In this document: positions 30,645 to 40,329 of the stretch, one piece after another
How the letters are laid out: every line of letters begins with the position of its first letter
Numbering within the stretch: position 1 is the stretch's first letter
Source of the DNA: Snodgrassella alvi wkB2
GTDB lineage: Bacteria; Pseudomonadota; Gammaproteobacteria; Burkholderiales; Neisseriaceae
Direction: 5' to 3'
Assembly: GCF_000600005.1 (NCBI RefSeq)
Contig: NZ_CP007446.1
Coordinates: 1,266,894-1,330,893, forward strand
DNA: 64,000 nucleotides
Notes under the pieces: model-generated
What the model saw: only the letters and a program-made list of their open reading frames with translations
What the model was told of the DNA's origin: nothing
Database searches by the model: none
Position numbers and translations under genes: made by a program

Positions 30645-32147
30645 TTAATAATTGCTATTATCATGTAATCTATCAGTAATCTGCCAGCCTCCGCCTAATG
30701 CCTTATACAGATTAACCAGATTACGTGCCTCTTCCAGTTTGCCCTGAATTTGCTGATCATCCAAATCTTCTGCATTCAGGCGTGCCCGTAAACTGCGGTC
30801 CAGGGTCATATCGCCATAGCGAAACAGTTTTTCAGCCGCACCGGCCTGACTGGCAGCCTGCATTTGAGCCTGATGCATTAACCGGTTTTGTTTATTCAGA
30901 CTAAACTGCATCTGATATGCGCTATCTACTTCAGCCAGAGCCTGTAAAATCATCTGGTCATATCCGGCAATAGCTGCCTGTAACTGAGCATCAGCCCGCT
31001 CAATATTATGTTTGATTCTGCCTGCAGTAAACACAGGAATAGTCATACTTGCATTCAGCAAACCGGCCGTATTTTTTAAATATGAAGTACTGCTGTCTAA
31101 ATGTATTTGTCCGGTCTGCCATAAAAAATTAAGCGAAAATCTTGGCAGACGATCAGCTTTAGCACTGGCTAAACCGGCACTCATCGCTTTCACCAGATTT
31201 TCCTGAGTACGGATATCCGGTCTCCGGGTAATGATATCCAGTGGAACCTGTCCCGCCGGAGCAGAAGGTAAATGCTGAAAAATATCCAAAGACGCAGGCG
31301 CAACCACAAATCCTTGCGAAGGCTGACCAGTCAATACTGCTATATTGCGCTGATAAACATCAGCCTGTGCCTGATAAGTAGCAATTTTTGCCTGCATAGC
31401 TGAAAGTTTTGCCGCAACTTCTTTTACATCATAAGCGGATACCTGACCTGCACGAAAACGCCCTTCCGTATATCGCTGCAATTGCTTAAGAGTAGCAACA
31501 CTGTGCTCTCCTACTTTTACTCGTTGCTGCATCGCACGCATTTTCAGATAATTATCGGTAATTTCACTGCCAAGCATCATCTGCGCACCATGCCAACGTT
31601 CTGTTTCACTCAGGCTTAGATAATGCATTTCATCAGCATCACTGCGCTTCTGCCCGAATACATCCGGCTCCCAGCTGGCTGTAAAACCTGCCTGAACGGT
31701 ATTACCATGAGCATGCTGGCGATTATTACCCAGCGGCGAACCAGATGCCTGCAAGTAATCCTTTGCATTACCAATGGCCGGTAAGTTTAAATCTTTAAGT
31801 GAATTATCACCATTGTAACGATGTAAACCTCCGCTACTTTCCACACCTGCCTGCGGTCCTAAATCAGACTCAGCCATAGCGGCACTGGCTCGTGCTGCAA
31901 GCATATTTGCTTTCATTTTGGCCAGATTCCGGTTATTTTTTAATCCGGTTTCGATTAACTCATTCAGTACCGGATCCGGCCAGCTTTGCCACCAGCGGCT
32001 GATATCAGCTGAGCCGCGTGCTGCCGCATTCTGATCAAACTGCTGTGGCATTCCGACAGTAGATTTCACCTGAATATCAGTTCTGCTGCAACCTGCCGCC
32101 AATCCTAAAGCCAATAATACAGACAACCATATTTTATTCATCACCAT
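30645..32147 (-). CDS. NodT-family outer-membrane efflux lipoprotein
   Basis: A TolC-like outer-membrane channel subunit of 500 residues with a lipobox (LAAGC) after a short signal helix, as in the NodT/OprM branch. The trimeric beta-barrel and coiled-coil tunnel are suggested by two outer-membrane efflux repeats: SADISRWWQSWPDPVLNELIE at the start (landmark WWQSWPDPVLNELI), then LDIITRRPDIRTQENLVKAM in the middle. It is downstream of an adaptor and ABC-2 transporter, so it likely completes a tripartite exporter. The substrate is unknown. Confidence 0.9.
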   Translation of the reverse strand: MVMNKIWLSVLLALGLAAGCSRTDIQVKSTVGMPQQFDQNAAARGSADISRWWQSWPDPVLNELIETGLKNNRNLAKMKANMLAARASAAMAESDLGPQAGVESSGGLHRYNGDNSLKDLNLPAIGNAKDYLQASGSPLGNNRQHAHGNTVQAGFTASWEPDVFGQKRSDADEMHYLSLSETERWHGAQMMLGSEITDNYLKMRAMQQRVKVGEHSVATLKQLQRYTEGRFRAGQVSAYDVKEVAAKLSAMQAKIATYQAQADVYQRNIAVLTGQPSQGFVVAPASLDIFQHLPSAPAGQVPLDIITRRPDIRTQENLVKAMSAGLASAKADRLPRFSLNFLWQTGQIHLDSSTSYLKNTAGLLNASMTIPVFTAGRIKHNIERADAQLQAAIAGYDQMILQALAEVDSAYQMQFSLNKQNRLMHQAQMQAASQAGAAEKLFRYGDMTLDRSLRARLNAEDLDDQQIQGKLEEARNLVNLYKALGGGWQITDRLHDNSNY

Positions 32148-32172
32148 ACTTCCCTAAAATCCGGTGTAAGCA

Positions 32173-33300
32173 TCAGGAATGCTGTGCCAGCATGCCACGA
32201 AATCGCGATAGCGCCAGAGCCAGAAACAACACACCCATTATGCTCATCATCAAAATTTTCGGCCAGACAATATCCAGACCGGCATTGCGAAAGAGCACAT
32301 CCTGACTAAACTGAGTAAATTGAGTTTCCGGTGAAAACCAAGTTATATACTGAAAAACTGCCGGCATACTTTCCAATGGCGATTCAGAGCCTGAAAGTAA
32401 ACGCATTACCACATAAATCGGCAAACATAACAAACCAAACTGGGGCATAGTAGGAGCCAGCGTTGCAAACCAGATACCCAGAGACGCCACAGAAAACAAA
32501 TAAATAAACATGCCCATACTAAATAAAAATATTGAGCCGTTTATTGGGATATGCAGCCAGCCCTGAATAACCAGCCATAAAGACAGCAGAGAAGCTACTG
32601 AGATAACCGCACCATTAGCAAAAATCTTGGCCATCACAATTTCACTGGGTCGTACCGGCATAACCAGCAACTGTTCTATCGTACCATGCTCTTTCTCACG
32701 GATTACCGCAGCACCGACCAGAATAATTGCCAGTAAAGTCAGATTAGACACCACATTCATCGTAGCGATAAACCATGAGGATTCACCATTGGGATTAAAC
32801 TGAATATTTAACACCGGCGTAACCGGAGATAACTTCACTGCAGACTGCTGATGTAAAAAAGAACGTGTCTGTGCATCAATTATCTGGCTTAAATAATTAA
32901 AACCTATACCAGCCTGAGTTACTGACGTTGCATCAGCCAGCACCTGAATGGCAGGAGACCGTCCTGCCACCACATCGCGTTCAAAATTAGCCGGAATATC
33001 CAGTACAAAGACATAATCGCCTTTATCCATAGCCGCATCAATTTCTTCACGCTTTACTTCTACCGGCGGTTTAAAATAAGGTTCCAGCAAAGAATCACGA
33101 ATTTGGTAAGACAAAGCACTGTGATCAGCATCCATAATGGCAACTGAAGCATGGCGCACTTCGGTAGTAATACTGGTTGCAACTGAGTAAATGGCTAAAG
33201 ACAGCACGACCACCATTAATGCAATTAAAACCACATCACTCAGCAGACTTTTCAGCTCCTTTACACTCAGCACCCATACATTTTTAAACCATTGCAGCAT
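32173..33300 (-). CDS. yhhJ: ABC-2 type permease, YhhJ-like
   Basis: The 375-residue inner-membrane protein has one N-terminal helix (about 20-40), a large periplasmic domain (about 45-170) and five C-terminal helices (about 175-370). This is the ABC-2 membrane layout. The landmark VIREKEHGTIEQLLVMPVRPSEIVMAK (core REKEHGTIEQLLVMPV, about residue 205) is the conserved coupling region. It begins directly after the stop of rbbA (TAGATG) with AGGAGGT inside the end of rbbA. It resembles E. coli YhhJ, which pairs with RbbA and YhiI. Confidence 0.9.
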   Translation of the reverse strand: MLQWFKNVWVLSVKELKSLLSDVVLIALMVVVLSLAIYSVATSITTEVRHASVAIMDADHSALSYQIRDSLLEPYFKPPVEVKREEIDAAMDKGDYVFVLDIPANFERDVVAGRSPAIQVLADATSVTQAGIGFNYLSQIIDAQTRSFLHQQSAVKLSPVTPVLNIQFNPNGESSWFIATMNVVSNLTLLAIILVGAAVIREKEHGTIEQLLVMPVRPSEIVMAKIFANGAVISVASLLSLWLVIQGWLHIPINGSIFLFSMGMFIYLFSVASLGIWFATLAPTMPQFGLLCLPIYVVMRLLSGSESPLESMPAVFQYITWFSPETQFTQFSQDVLFRNAGLDIVWPKILMMSIMGVLFLALALSRFRGMLAQHS

Positions 33301-36105
33301 CTATACCTCCTGCTTTTTCAGCAAGCAGCCGGCCAGAAAAACGTATACCAGACAAAATACCATTAATATCAAGTAATAGTTAATAAAGTCCAGAAAGCCT
33401 AAGCCTTTAGTAAAACCGCCTAAACTGATTAACTGATACCATGCAGTCGGGAAGCTCCAGCCAAACCAATAATTAACCCCGCTGAGTGTAGACAGCGGAT
33501 ACAGCAGACCGGAAAAATTCAGCGCCGGAATTAATGATAAGATTGCCGAACCGAAAATGGCAGCCACCTGCGACTTTACAAAGCTGGAAATCAATAAACC
33601 GAAAGCTGTCGCTGCAAATATCAATGCCAGCGCACCCAGACTCATCGCCAGAAAACTGCCACGCACCGGCACACCCAATGCCACTACGGCCAGCCATACG
33701 AGAATCAGATAGCTGAGAAAAGAAACAAAAACATATGGAAGCTGTTTACCAATCAGAAACTGTCTAACCGATGCGGGGGAAGTATACAAATTAGTAATTG
33801 AACCGATTTCCCGTTCTCTCACTACCCCGAGAGCCGTCATCATTACCGGTATCAGCATCATTGCCATCATAATCATACCGGGGGTGATTGCAAAAATACT
33901 TTTAAAATCCTGATTATAAACATAGCGTGGCGCAATTTGCGCAGCCGGCTTAAGAGAGATTGGCAAACCTGTTTCAGTCCATTTCATCGCAGTATAGTTA
34001 TTTAGTGTCGATAAAATAAAACTTTTAATATTTTCTGCCATAAACGGCATCGTACCATCAACATAAAAGCCCACTTCCGGCTTATTACCACGCAACAGAT
34101 CACGACCAAAATGCGGCGGGATATCAATCACCATTCTGGCATTGGAAACCTTAAGCGTATTATCAATCTCAGCAGCACTGTGAAGATTGCCGGTGAAAGT
34201 AAAATAACGTGAACCTTGAAATTGCTCAATCAAAGCACGACTTTCTACCGTCTGGTCTCGATCTATTACCGCAAATTTCACATGCTCAACATCAAAAGAT
34301 ACTGACCATGCAGCCATCATCATTAACACTACCGGTCCGAACAGAGCAAAGAATAAACGAATCTTATCCCGCAGTAATTCCTTGCCTTCGCGTACAGCAA
34401 ATGTCCATATAGTCTGTAGCCAGTAAGCCAGGCTATCAACATCCGTTGTTTTACCCGAAGATTGACCAAATCCGCTTTCATGCGCGGTGTTTTGGGTTTC
34501 TTTTGTATCAGAAGCAGATACCTGAGATTTAGGCTGATTTTTATCTACAGCCTCCTGTAAATAATCAATAAATGCGGTTTCAAGATCATCTGTATCCTTA
34601 CTTTCACACAGTTCTTCTGGTGTTCCGATAGCCAGAACCCGCCCCTGATGCATGAATGATATCCGGTCACAGCGCTCCGCTTCATTCATGAAATGCGTAG
34701 AGACAAAAATAGTAGTGCGATGATTTCGCGACAAATTTAGCAGATGATGCCAGAACATATCTCTGGCCACCGGATCAACCCCGGATGTCGGCTCATCCAG
34801 AATTAATACCTGAGGATGATGCAGACAGGCTGCTGCCAGCTGCAAACGCTGTCTGATACCCAGCGGCATTTCACTAGGCTGAATGTCTGCAAATTCAAGC
34901 AGATCAAATTCCTGTAAAGACTGCTGAACAGAAGAATCAATCTGGGCAGCATCCATACGGTATAATCGGGCTGAAAGTACCAGATTCTGTCGTACCGTTA
35001 ACTCTTCATATAAAGAAAACGACTGCGACATATAACCGATTTTCATCCGAGTCGTCATATCATTGGCATTAACCGTATGACCTAACAGCTCAGCAGAACC
35101 GGAGCTGGCATCCAGCAGCCCCGTCAGCATTTTCATGGTTGTTGATTTACCACAGCCATTCGAACCAAGAAAACCAAAAATTTCGCCCCGCTCAATCCTG
35201 AAACTAACATTATTAACGGCAATAAAATCACCAAAACGTTTGGTTAAATCCTTTGCCTCAATCGCCGGTGGAGAATCTTTATCAGGAACAAACGGCGTTA
35301 GTTGCAGACTGCCCGATTTATTCTGCTTATTTTCAGGCAAAAGTTTGACATAAGCCTGTTCCAGCGTATCCGTATGAGTATCATCCAAAACCTGCTGAGT
35401 GGGCGCATTGACAATCAGATGACCATTATCCATTGCCAGCAGATATTCAAAGCGTTTCGCTTCATCAAAATATGCCGTGGCTACAATCACCGTCATATCC
35501 GGGTTCTCTGTCCGCAATTCATCAATCAACTGCCAGAACTGCCGACGGGATAACGGATCCACTCCGGTAGTTGGTTCATCCAGAATCAGTAATTCCGGAT
35601 TGTGCACTAGTGCACAGCATAAACTTAATTTCTGTTTCATGCCTCCGGAAAGCTTACCTGCCGGCCGGTCAGCAAAAGGTGATAATCCTGTCGCCTGCAA
35701 CAAACGCGCAATACGTTCGTGACGCATACGTCCATGTAAGCCGAATAAACGAGCATGAAAATCAACATTTTCATTAACCGACAAAGTAGGATAAAGATTC
35801 TGACCAAGCCCTTGCGGCATGAACGCAATCCGATGGCTTAGCGACTGCCGGCTATGCTTGTCCGCCATACTGTCGCCAAATACCAGTATCTCGCCCTGCT
35901 GAATAATTTTTACACCGGCAATCAAAGACAGCAAAGTAGACTTACCTACCCCGTCCGGACCAATCAGACCCACCGTTGCACAGCGCCGGATTTGCAATGA
36001 TACATCCTGCAATGCCTTCGTCTGACGGTACTGATGAAAAACATGGCGTAAATCTACAGCCCATTCTTCTTCTGTTACAGCCTGCGCTTTGGCCGTACTA
36101 TCCAT
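33301..36105 (-). CDS. rbbA: RbbA-type fused ABC protein: two ATPase domains and a permease domain
   Basis: The 934-residue protein has two ABC ATPases followed by an ABC-2 membrane domain. ATPase one has Walker A GPDGVGKST and signature LSGGMKQK with LILDEPTTGVDPLSR. ATPase two has Walker A GSNGCGKST, a degenerate signature MPLGIRQR, and LILDEPTSGVDPVAR. The C-terminal half has an N-terminal helix near residue 585, a periplasmic domain, and five helices. An in-frame GTG lies three codons upstream, but the ATG at 36105 has AAAGGTG six bases before it and starts one base after the yhiI-like stop. E. coli RbbA was named ribosome-associated; in this operon an export role is more likely. Confidence 0.92.
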   Translation of the reverse strand: MDSTAKAQAVTEEEWAVDLRHVFHQYRQTKALQDVSLQIRRCATVGLIGPDGVGKSTLLSLIAGVKIIQQGEILVFGDSMADKHSRQSLSHRIAFMPQGLGQNLYPTLSVNENVDFHARLFGLHGRMRHERIARLLQATGLSPFADRPAGKLSGGMKQKLSLCCALVHNPELLILDEPTTGVDPLSRRQFWQLIDELRTENPDMTVIVATAYFDEAKRFEYLLAMDNGHLIVNAPTQQVLDDTHTDTLEQAYVKLLPENKQNKSGSLQLTPFVPDKDSPPAIEAKDLTKRFGDFIAVNNVSFRIERGEIFGFLGSNGCGKSTTMKMLTGLLDASSGSAELLGHTVNANDMTTRMKIGYMSQSFSLYEELTVRQNLVLSARLYRMDAAQIDSSVQQSLQEFDLLEFADIQPSEMPLGIRQRLQLAAACLHHPQVLILDEPTSGVDPVARDMFWHHLLNLSRNHRTTIFVSTHFMNEAERCDRISFMHQGRVLAIGTPEELCESKDTDDLETAFIDYLQEAVDKNQPKSQVSASDTKETQNTAHESGFGQSSGKTTDVDSLAYWLQTIWTFAVREGKELLRDKIRLFFALFGPVVLMMMAAWSVSFDVEHVKFAVIDRDQTVESRALIEQFQGSRYFTFTGNLHSAAEIDNTLKVSNARMVIDIPPHFGRDLLRGNKPEVGFYVDGTMPFMAENIKSFILSTLNNYTAMKWTETGLPISLKPAAQIAPRYVYNQDFKSIFAITPGMIMMAMMLIPVMMTALGVVREREIGSITNLYTSPASVRQFLIGKQLPYVFVSFLSYLILVWLAVVALGVPVRGSFLAMSLGALALIFAATAFGLLISSFVKSQVAAIFGSAILSLIPALNFSGLLYPLSTLSGVNYWFGWSFPTAWYQLISLGGFTKGLGFLDFINYYLILMVFCLVYVFLAGCLLKKQEV

Positions 36106-36106
36106 A

Positions 36107-37105
36107 TCAGGCACCTTTGGCAGATTGTTTTATACTAGGTAAATTTACCTGCCATTGCTGCGGCCATGCTTTATTGTTATCAAAACGGATATATCCATTA
36201 CCTGTCAGCCCGCCCTTAAGCAGTCCACTGTATTTCAATGCAATCTCAGGCGGAATTTTCAGCTTAACCTTATACATCAGCTTTTGCCGTTCATTCTGAG
36301 TTTCTACAAACTTAGGCGTAAACTGAGCATTGGAATCAATAAAATCCACCTTAGCCGGCCAGACTGCATTCATTCCGTCCAGAATAATCCTTGCTTCATC
36401 CCCAAGCTTTAATTTACCGATAGTATCTGTGGGTAAATACACCGACAGCGTTACATCAGACGGATCAAGTAATGATACAACTTTATTACCTTCACCCAGT
36501 ACATTACCGGCCTCGGCAATACGATACTCTACACGCCCGGCTTTAGGCGCACGTATCAGCATATCGTTATTAGCAGAAGAAGTAGCATTAATCTGAGCCT
36601 GAGCCTGTTGTACTGCTGCCAGAGCCTCAGCGCGGGCTGCCTGAGCAGATTTAACTCTGGCTATTGCAGCATCACGTTCAGCCAATCTCCGGCGTAATTC
36701 AGGTGAAGAAACCAGTTCATCTGATTTAAGCTGACGCGCATTATCCAGATCCATTTGAGCAACCTTATGTATCTGCTGCTGAGCGGCAATTTCTGCTTCT
36801 GCTTTAGAGACATTTTCCTGTGCACGCTTTTTATCAGCACGGGCAGCATCCAGCTTGCTACTGGTCTGATCAGATGAAAGCTCAGCCAGAACCTGATCTT
36901 TAGCGACTACATCACCTTCATCCACTTTCATTTCAATGACACGACCAGCATATAAAGTAGCCACATCCAGCCGTTTGAGTTCCATACGGCCATTACCGCC
37001 AGCAAAACCATCAGGTAAATCAGTATGGCTGCGCATATTAATCCACACTGCCAGTCCGGCTAATACCAATACCACCAACACAAACAACAGTTTTTTTGTT
37101 TTCAT
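36107..37105 (-). CDS. yhiI: HlyD-family periplasmic adaptor, YhiI-like
   Basis: A 332-residue membrane fusion protein with one N-terminal helix (about 7-23). The biotinyl-lipoyl half motifs flank a coiled-coil hairpin: RVIEMKVDEGDVVAKDQVLAEL (core VIEMKVDEGDVVAKDQ, about residue 55), a long Ala/Gln-rich helix pair (about 80-175), then IRAPKAGRVEYRIAEAGNVLGEG. The last third is the beta-barrel. It is the first gene of the exporter operon (adaptor, RbbA, YhhJ, channel) and bridges the inner-membrane ABC protein to the outer-membrane channel. AGGGA precedes the ATG. Confidence 0.92.
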   Translation of the reverse strand: MKTKKLLFVLVVLVLAGLAVWINMRSHTDLPDGFAGGNGRMELKRLDVATLYAGRVIEMKVDEGDVVAKDQVLAELSSDQTSSKLDAARADKKRAQENVSKAEAEIAAQQQIHKVAQMDLDNARQLKSDELVSSPELRRRLAERDAAIARVKSAQAARAEALAAVQQAQAQINATSSANNDMLIRAPKAGRVEYRIAEAGNVLGEGNKVVSLLDPSDVTLSVYLPTDTIGKLKLGDEARIILDGMNAVWPAKVDFIDSNAQFTPKFVETQNERQKLMYKVKLKIPPEIALKYSGLLKGGLTGNGYIRFDNNKAWPQQWQVNLPSIKQSAKGA

Positions 37106-37345
37106 TTATTTTTCCCTGAACAAACTGTTTTATTGGTTCCGCATCACGAAACTCGCCATATCTTGCTCACACAATTTAACATATAAAATATCCATTCATT
37201 TCATCAATAACAATAGTTTACTATTACTGTTACATATTTGCGAAAATTGCGCCAAGCAAATTCTGAGTGCTAAACAACTAATTGCCACTTGTCAGCATTC
37301 TGTTTTTTTCTGACAATCAGAATACTGTTTTCAAGGAATTCAGAT

Positions 37346-38203
37346 ATGATTATCGTAATGCAGCGTCAGGCAACCGAAACACAGATCAGCAATGTCATCA
37401 GTTTTATCCGTGGACGCGGATTGCACGAACATTTATCCCGTGGCGCAGAACGCACCATCATCGGTGCTGTTGGTGATGAAAGAGTCTTCGAACCACGCGA
37501 ACTAGAAGCACTTGCCGGCGTTGAAAAAGCCATGCGCATACTACAGGACTGGCGCATCATCAGCCGTGAAAGTCAGCCCGAGGATACAGTTATCACCGTA
37601 CGAGGACAGAACTTTGGCGGCAACCATTTTCATATAGTCGACAGCATGAGCGGCACCCGGCTTCCGCAAAGAGCTAATGTCTTTATCGATCCTTTTTATC
37701 AGGCATTTTCACCTTATTCGACAGTGCCGCAAACCAATATCAGCATGCAACAACAAATTAAGCAAGCACATGCAGCCAACAAACCCGTCTGGCTGCGTAT
37801 CAGGGATGTGCGCCAACTAGAACCAGCTTTACAGGCAGAAGCAGATATTATTTATCTGGGCGGAGAGTTAATGTCTAATCGCACCCTCCTTAACGAAGTA
37901 GGCTGTCTGAATATTCCGGTTGTACTCTGCAAAGACAAACATCATCAGGTAGATGAATGGTTGATTGCAGCTGAGCATATTGCCTTAAAAGGCAATCATC
38001 ATCTAATGCTGGGTGAAGCAGGTACATTAAGTCTGGAGCGAAACGCTCCTTACCGGCTTGATGTAGAAGCCATTGTTAAAGCCAGACAGATTACTCATTT
38101 GCCCATTGTGGCCAATATTTCCCGCCTCGCTCATGCCTATATGGACAGTGCAACACTTATGCAACTGGCACAAGCTGCAGGTGCTCATATTGTCATACAT
38201 TAA
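37346..38203 (+). CDS. DAHP synthase-like protein with lost catalytic residues
   Basis: The N-terminus (MIIVMQRQATETQISNV, then SRGAERTIIGAVGDER and ISRESQPEDTVI) is the regulatory ferredoxin/ACT-like domain and early core of type I-beta 3-deoxy-7-phosphoheptulonate synthases, the first shikimate-pathway enzymes. The C-terminal half aligns with the barrel (ADIIYLGGELMSNRTLLNEV, then IAAEHIALKGNHHLMLGEAG). The family's AGPCSVE metal-binding segment, the GGAYKPRTSP loop and the DPSHSGG motif are all replaced or missing, and the protein stops at 285 residues rather than about 340. It is an intact reading frame with AAGGA before the chosen ATG, so probably an inactive paralogue with another, perhaps regulatory, role. 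Confidence 0.75.
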   Translation: MIIVMQRQATETQISNVISFIRGRGLHEHLSRGAERTIIGAVGDERVFEPRELEALAGVEKAMRILQDWRIISRESQPEDTVITVRGQNFGGNHFHIVDSMSGTRLPQRANVFIDPFYQAFSPYSTVPQTNISMQQQIKQAHAANKPVWLRIRDVRQLEPALQAEADIIYLGGELMSNRTLLNEVGCLNIPVVLCKDKHHQVDEWLIAAEHIALKGNHHLMLGEAGTLSLERNAPYRLDVEAIVKARQITHLPIVANISRLAHAYMDSATLMQLAQAAGAHIVIH

Positions 38204-38592
38204 CTGGACAATAAGTCCAAAACCAATAATTTTATAAAAACATATATTATTTATAAATTTAGACAAATTTAATCATTTGCAACGTTAAATTTGTCTAAAA
38301 CAAGTATAATATTGCGCAAAATATAAAATCTTTAGCATAAAATAAATTAATATAATCATATAACTAGCATTCTTTTCAAAATTAGCGCTTGCTTAACATC
38401 TATACCTGTTTTATCGTAAACACTCATTTAGCTAACCCAAACCTGCTATTCCGACTACCGGATGCAGAGCCAATAGATCATCACAATAAGTATATTCGCG
38501 TACCCTAAACCGCCGTTTACACTTATTAATCTTACCGGATGAAGATGCATTGGCAATGTATCAGTCGGACTACTAGAACATAAGAGGTTGAT
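38204..38592. promoter_or_regulatory. ilv leader region with a perfect inverted repeat
   Basis: A 15-base arm TTTAGACAAATTTAA (38258-38272) is repeated in exact inverse at 38285-38299 with a 12-base loop. A TATAAT box (38305-38310) follows at once. The arrangement resembles an operator before a promoter, but it could be a transcript end for the upstream gene; there is no T-run. The remaining 280 bases to ilvB hold no branched-chain-rich leader peptide that I could find. Confidence 0.4.
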
Positions 38593-40317
38593 ATGCAACT
38601 TTCAGGTGCACAAATACTCGTGCAGAGTCTTAAAGCCGAGAATGTAGAATATGTTTTCGGATATCCCGGCGGAGCAGTTCTCGAAATCTACGACGCCATC
38701 TTTCAATTAAAAAAATTCCGCCACATACTTGTCCGTCATGAGCAGGCTGCAGTTCATGCTGCTGATGCATACTCACGCGCCAGCAACGGAGAAAAAATCG
38801 GAGTCGCTCTGGTAACATCTGGTCCGGGTGCTACCAATGCCATAACCGGCATAGCCACCGCCAATTCCGATTCTGTCCCGCTCGTAGTCATATCCGGTCA
38901 GGTTGGCTCACCTGCTATCGGTACTGATGCCTTTCAGGAAGTCGATACTGTCGGCATTAGCCGCCCGTGTGTAAAACATAATTTTCTGGTTACCCACGTA
39001 AGTGAGCTGGCAGAAACAGTTAAAAAAGCCTTTCAGATTGCGCGTACCGGCCGACCCGGTGTAGTAGTGATTGATGTGCCCAAAGATGTGACCCAGGCAA
39101 TGGCGAAATTCAGCTATCCGCAGGAAGACATCAATATCCGCTCCTACCAGCCCGTTACTCAGGGACATACAGGTCAGATAAAAAAAGCAGCACAAGTGAT
39201 GGCTGCAGCTAAACGACCAATTGTACTGTACGGCGGAGGCGTAATCCTGGGTAATGCCAGCAACATCCTTACCGATTTTATTCAGTCTACCGGTACACCT
39301 TGTGTCTCTACCCTGATGGGATTAGGCGCATTTCCTGCCACCAACCGTCAATTTCTTGGCATGGTAGGTATGCATGGCAGCTACGAAGCTAATATTGCTT
39401 TACAAAATGCCGATGTAGTACTTGCTGTCGGTGCCCGTTTTGATGATCGTGTTATTTCTGTACCCGATAAATTCACTGACGATGGCAAAAAAATCATCCA
39501 TATTGATATCGACCCGTCTAGCATTGCCAAACGCGTAAAAGTAGACGTACCCATTGTTGGTGATGTTAAAAACGTTCTGGCTGATTTACTAGCCCTGTGG
39601 CAGAAGCAGAATCTGAACTTTAACAGTAATGCACTGGACAGATGGTGGAAAAACATCGAAAACTGGCGCAGCCGTGACAGCATCTGGTTTGAAAGTTCAG
39701 ATGAAATTATCAAACCTCAGCAAGTAATCCAGACACTGGCAAAACTGACCGACAACAATGCCCTCATCACATCGGATGTTGGCCAGCACCAGATGTTTAC
39801 AGCACAGTACTATCCATTCATACGCCCGCGCCAGTGGCTAAACTCCGGCGGGCTGGGCACAATGGGCGTTGGACTACCTTATGCTATGGGTGCCAAACTG
39901 GCTAAACCGGAAGAAGACGTATTCTGTATTACCGGTGAAGGTTCTATACAAATGAATATCCAGGAACTTTCCACCTGTTATCAGTATCGTCTGCCGATTA
40001 AAGTGATCAATCTTAATAACGGCTTCCTTGGCATGGTTCGTCAGTGGCAGGAACTCTATTATGACAACCGCTATTCTGAAACTTATATGGAATCATTGCC
40101 TGACTTTGTCAAACTGGCTGAAGCCTACGGGCATGTTGGCATCAGAGTGGAAAAAGCAGTCGACATCGAAGGTGCACTGAAAGAAGCCATTGCACTCAAA
40201 GACAGACTGGTATTCATGGATTTCATTACCGACCGTACTCAAAATGTCTATCCCATGGTAGGCAATGGTAAAGGTCTGGATGAAATGGTATTACCGCCAC
40301 ATATGAGAGAAGAATAG
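38593..40317 (+). CDS. ilvB: acetolactate synthase large subunit
   Basis: This is the catalytic subunit of acetohydroxyacid synthase, which joins pyruvate to pyruvate or 2-ketobutyrate in valine, leucine and isoleucine synthesis. It has the TPP PYR domain with the catalytic Glu (YVFGYPGGAVLEIYD, then VRHEQAAVHAADAYSRAS), a central FAD-binding region, and the TPP-PP domain (GEGSIQMNIQELSTCYQ, NNGFLGMVRQWQ). The length of 574 is normal. AAGAGG precedes the ATG. It leads the ilvB-ilvH-ilvC cluster. Name could equally be ilvI. Confidence 0.96.
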   Translation: MQLSGAQILVQSLKAENVEYVFGYPGGAVLEIYDAIFQLKKFRHILVRHEQAAVHAADAYSRASNGEKIGVALVTSGPGATNAITGIATANSDSVPLVVISGQVGSPAIGTDAFQEVDTVGISRPCVKHNFLVTHVSELAETVKKAFQIARTGRPGVVVIDVPKDVTQAMAKFSYPQEDINIRSYQPVTQGHTGQIKKAAQVMAAAKRPIVLYGGGVILGNASNILTDFIQSTGTPCVSTLMGLGAFPATNRQFLGMVGMHGSYEANIALQNADVVLAVGARFDDRVISVPDKFTDDGKKIIHIDIDPSSIAKRVKVDVPIVGDVKNVLADLLALWQKQNLNFNSNALDRWWKNIENWRSRDSIWFESSDEIIKPQQVIQTLAKLTDNNALITSDVGQHQMFTAQYYPFIRPRQWLNSGGLGTMGVGLPYAMGAKLAKPEEDVFCITGEGSIQMNIQELSTCYQYRLPIKVINLNNGFLGMVRQWQELYYDNRYSETYMESLPDFVKLAEAYGHVGIRVEKAVDIEGALKEAIALKDRLVFMDFITDRTQNVYPMVGNGKGLDEMVLPPHMREE

Positions 40318-40329
40318 CCGGAGCACATC

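Noticed and set aside
38566-38583. Leader peptide for ilv attenuation
   Set aside because: Short frames before ilvB are not rich in Ile, Val or Leu codons and no attenuator stem with T-run is present.
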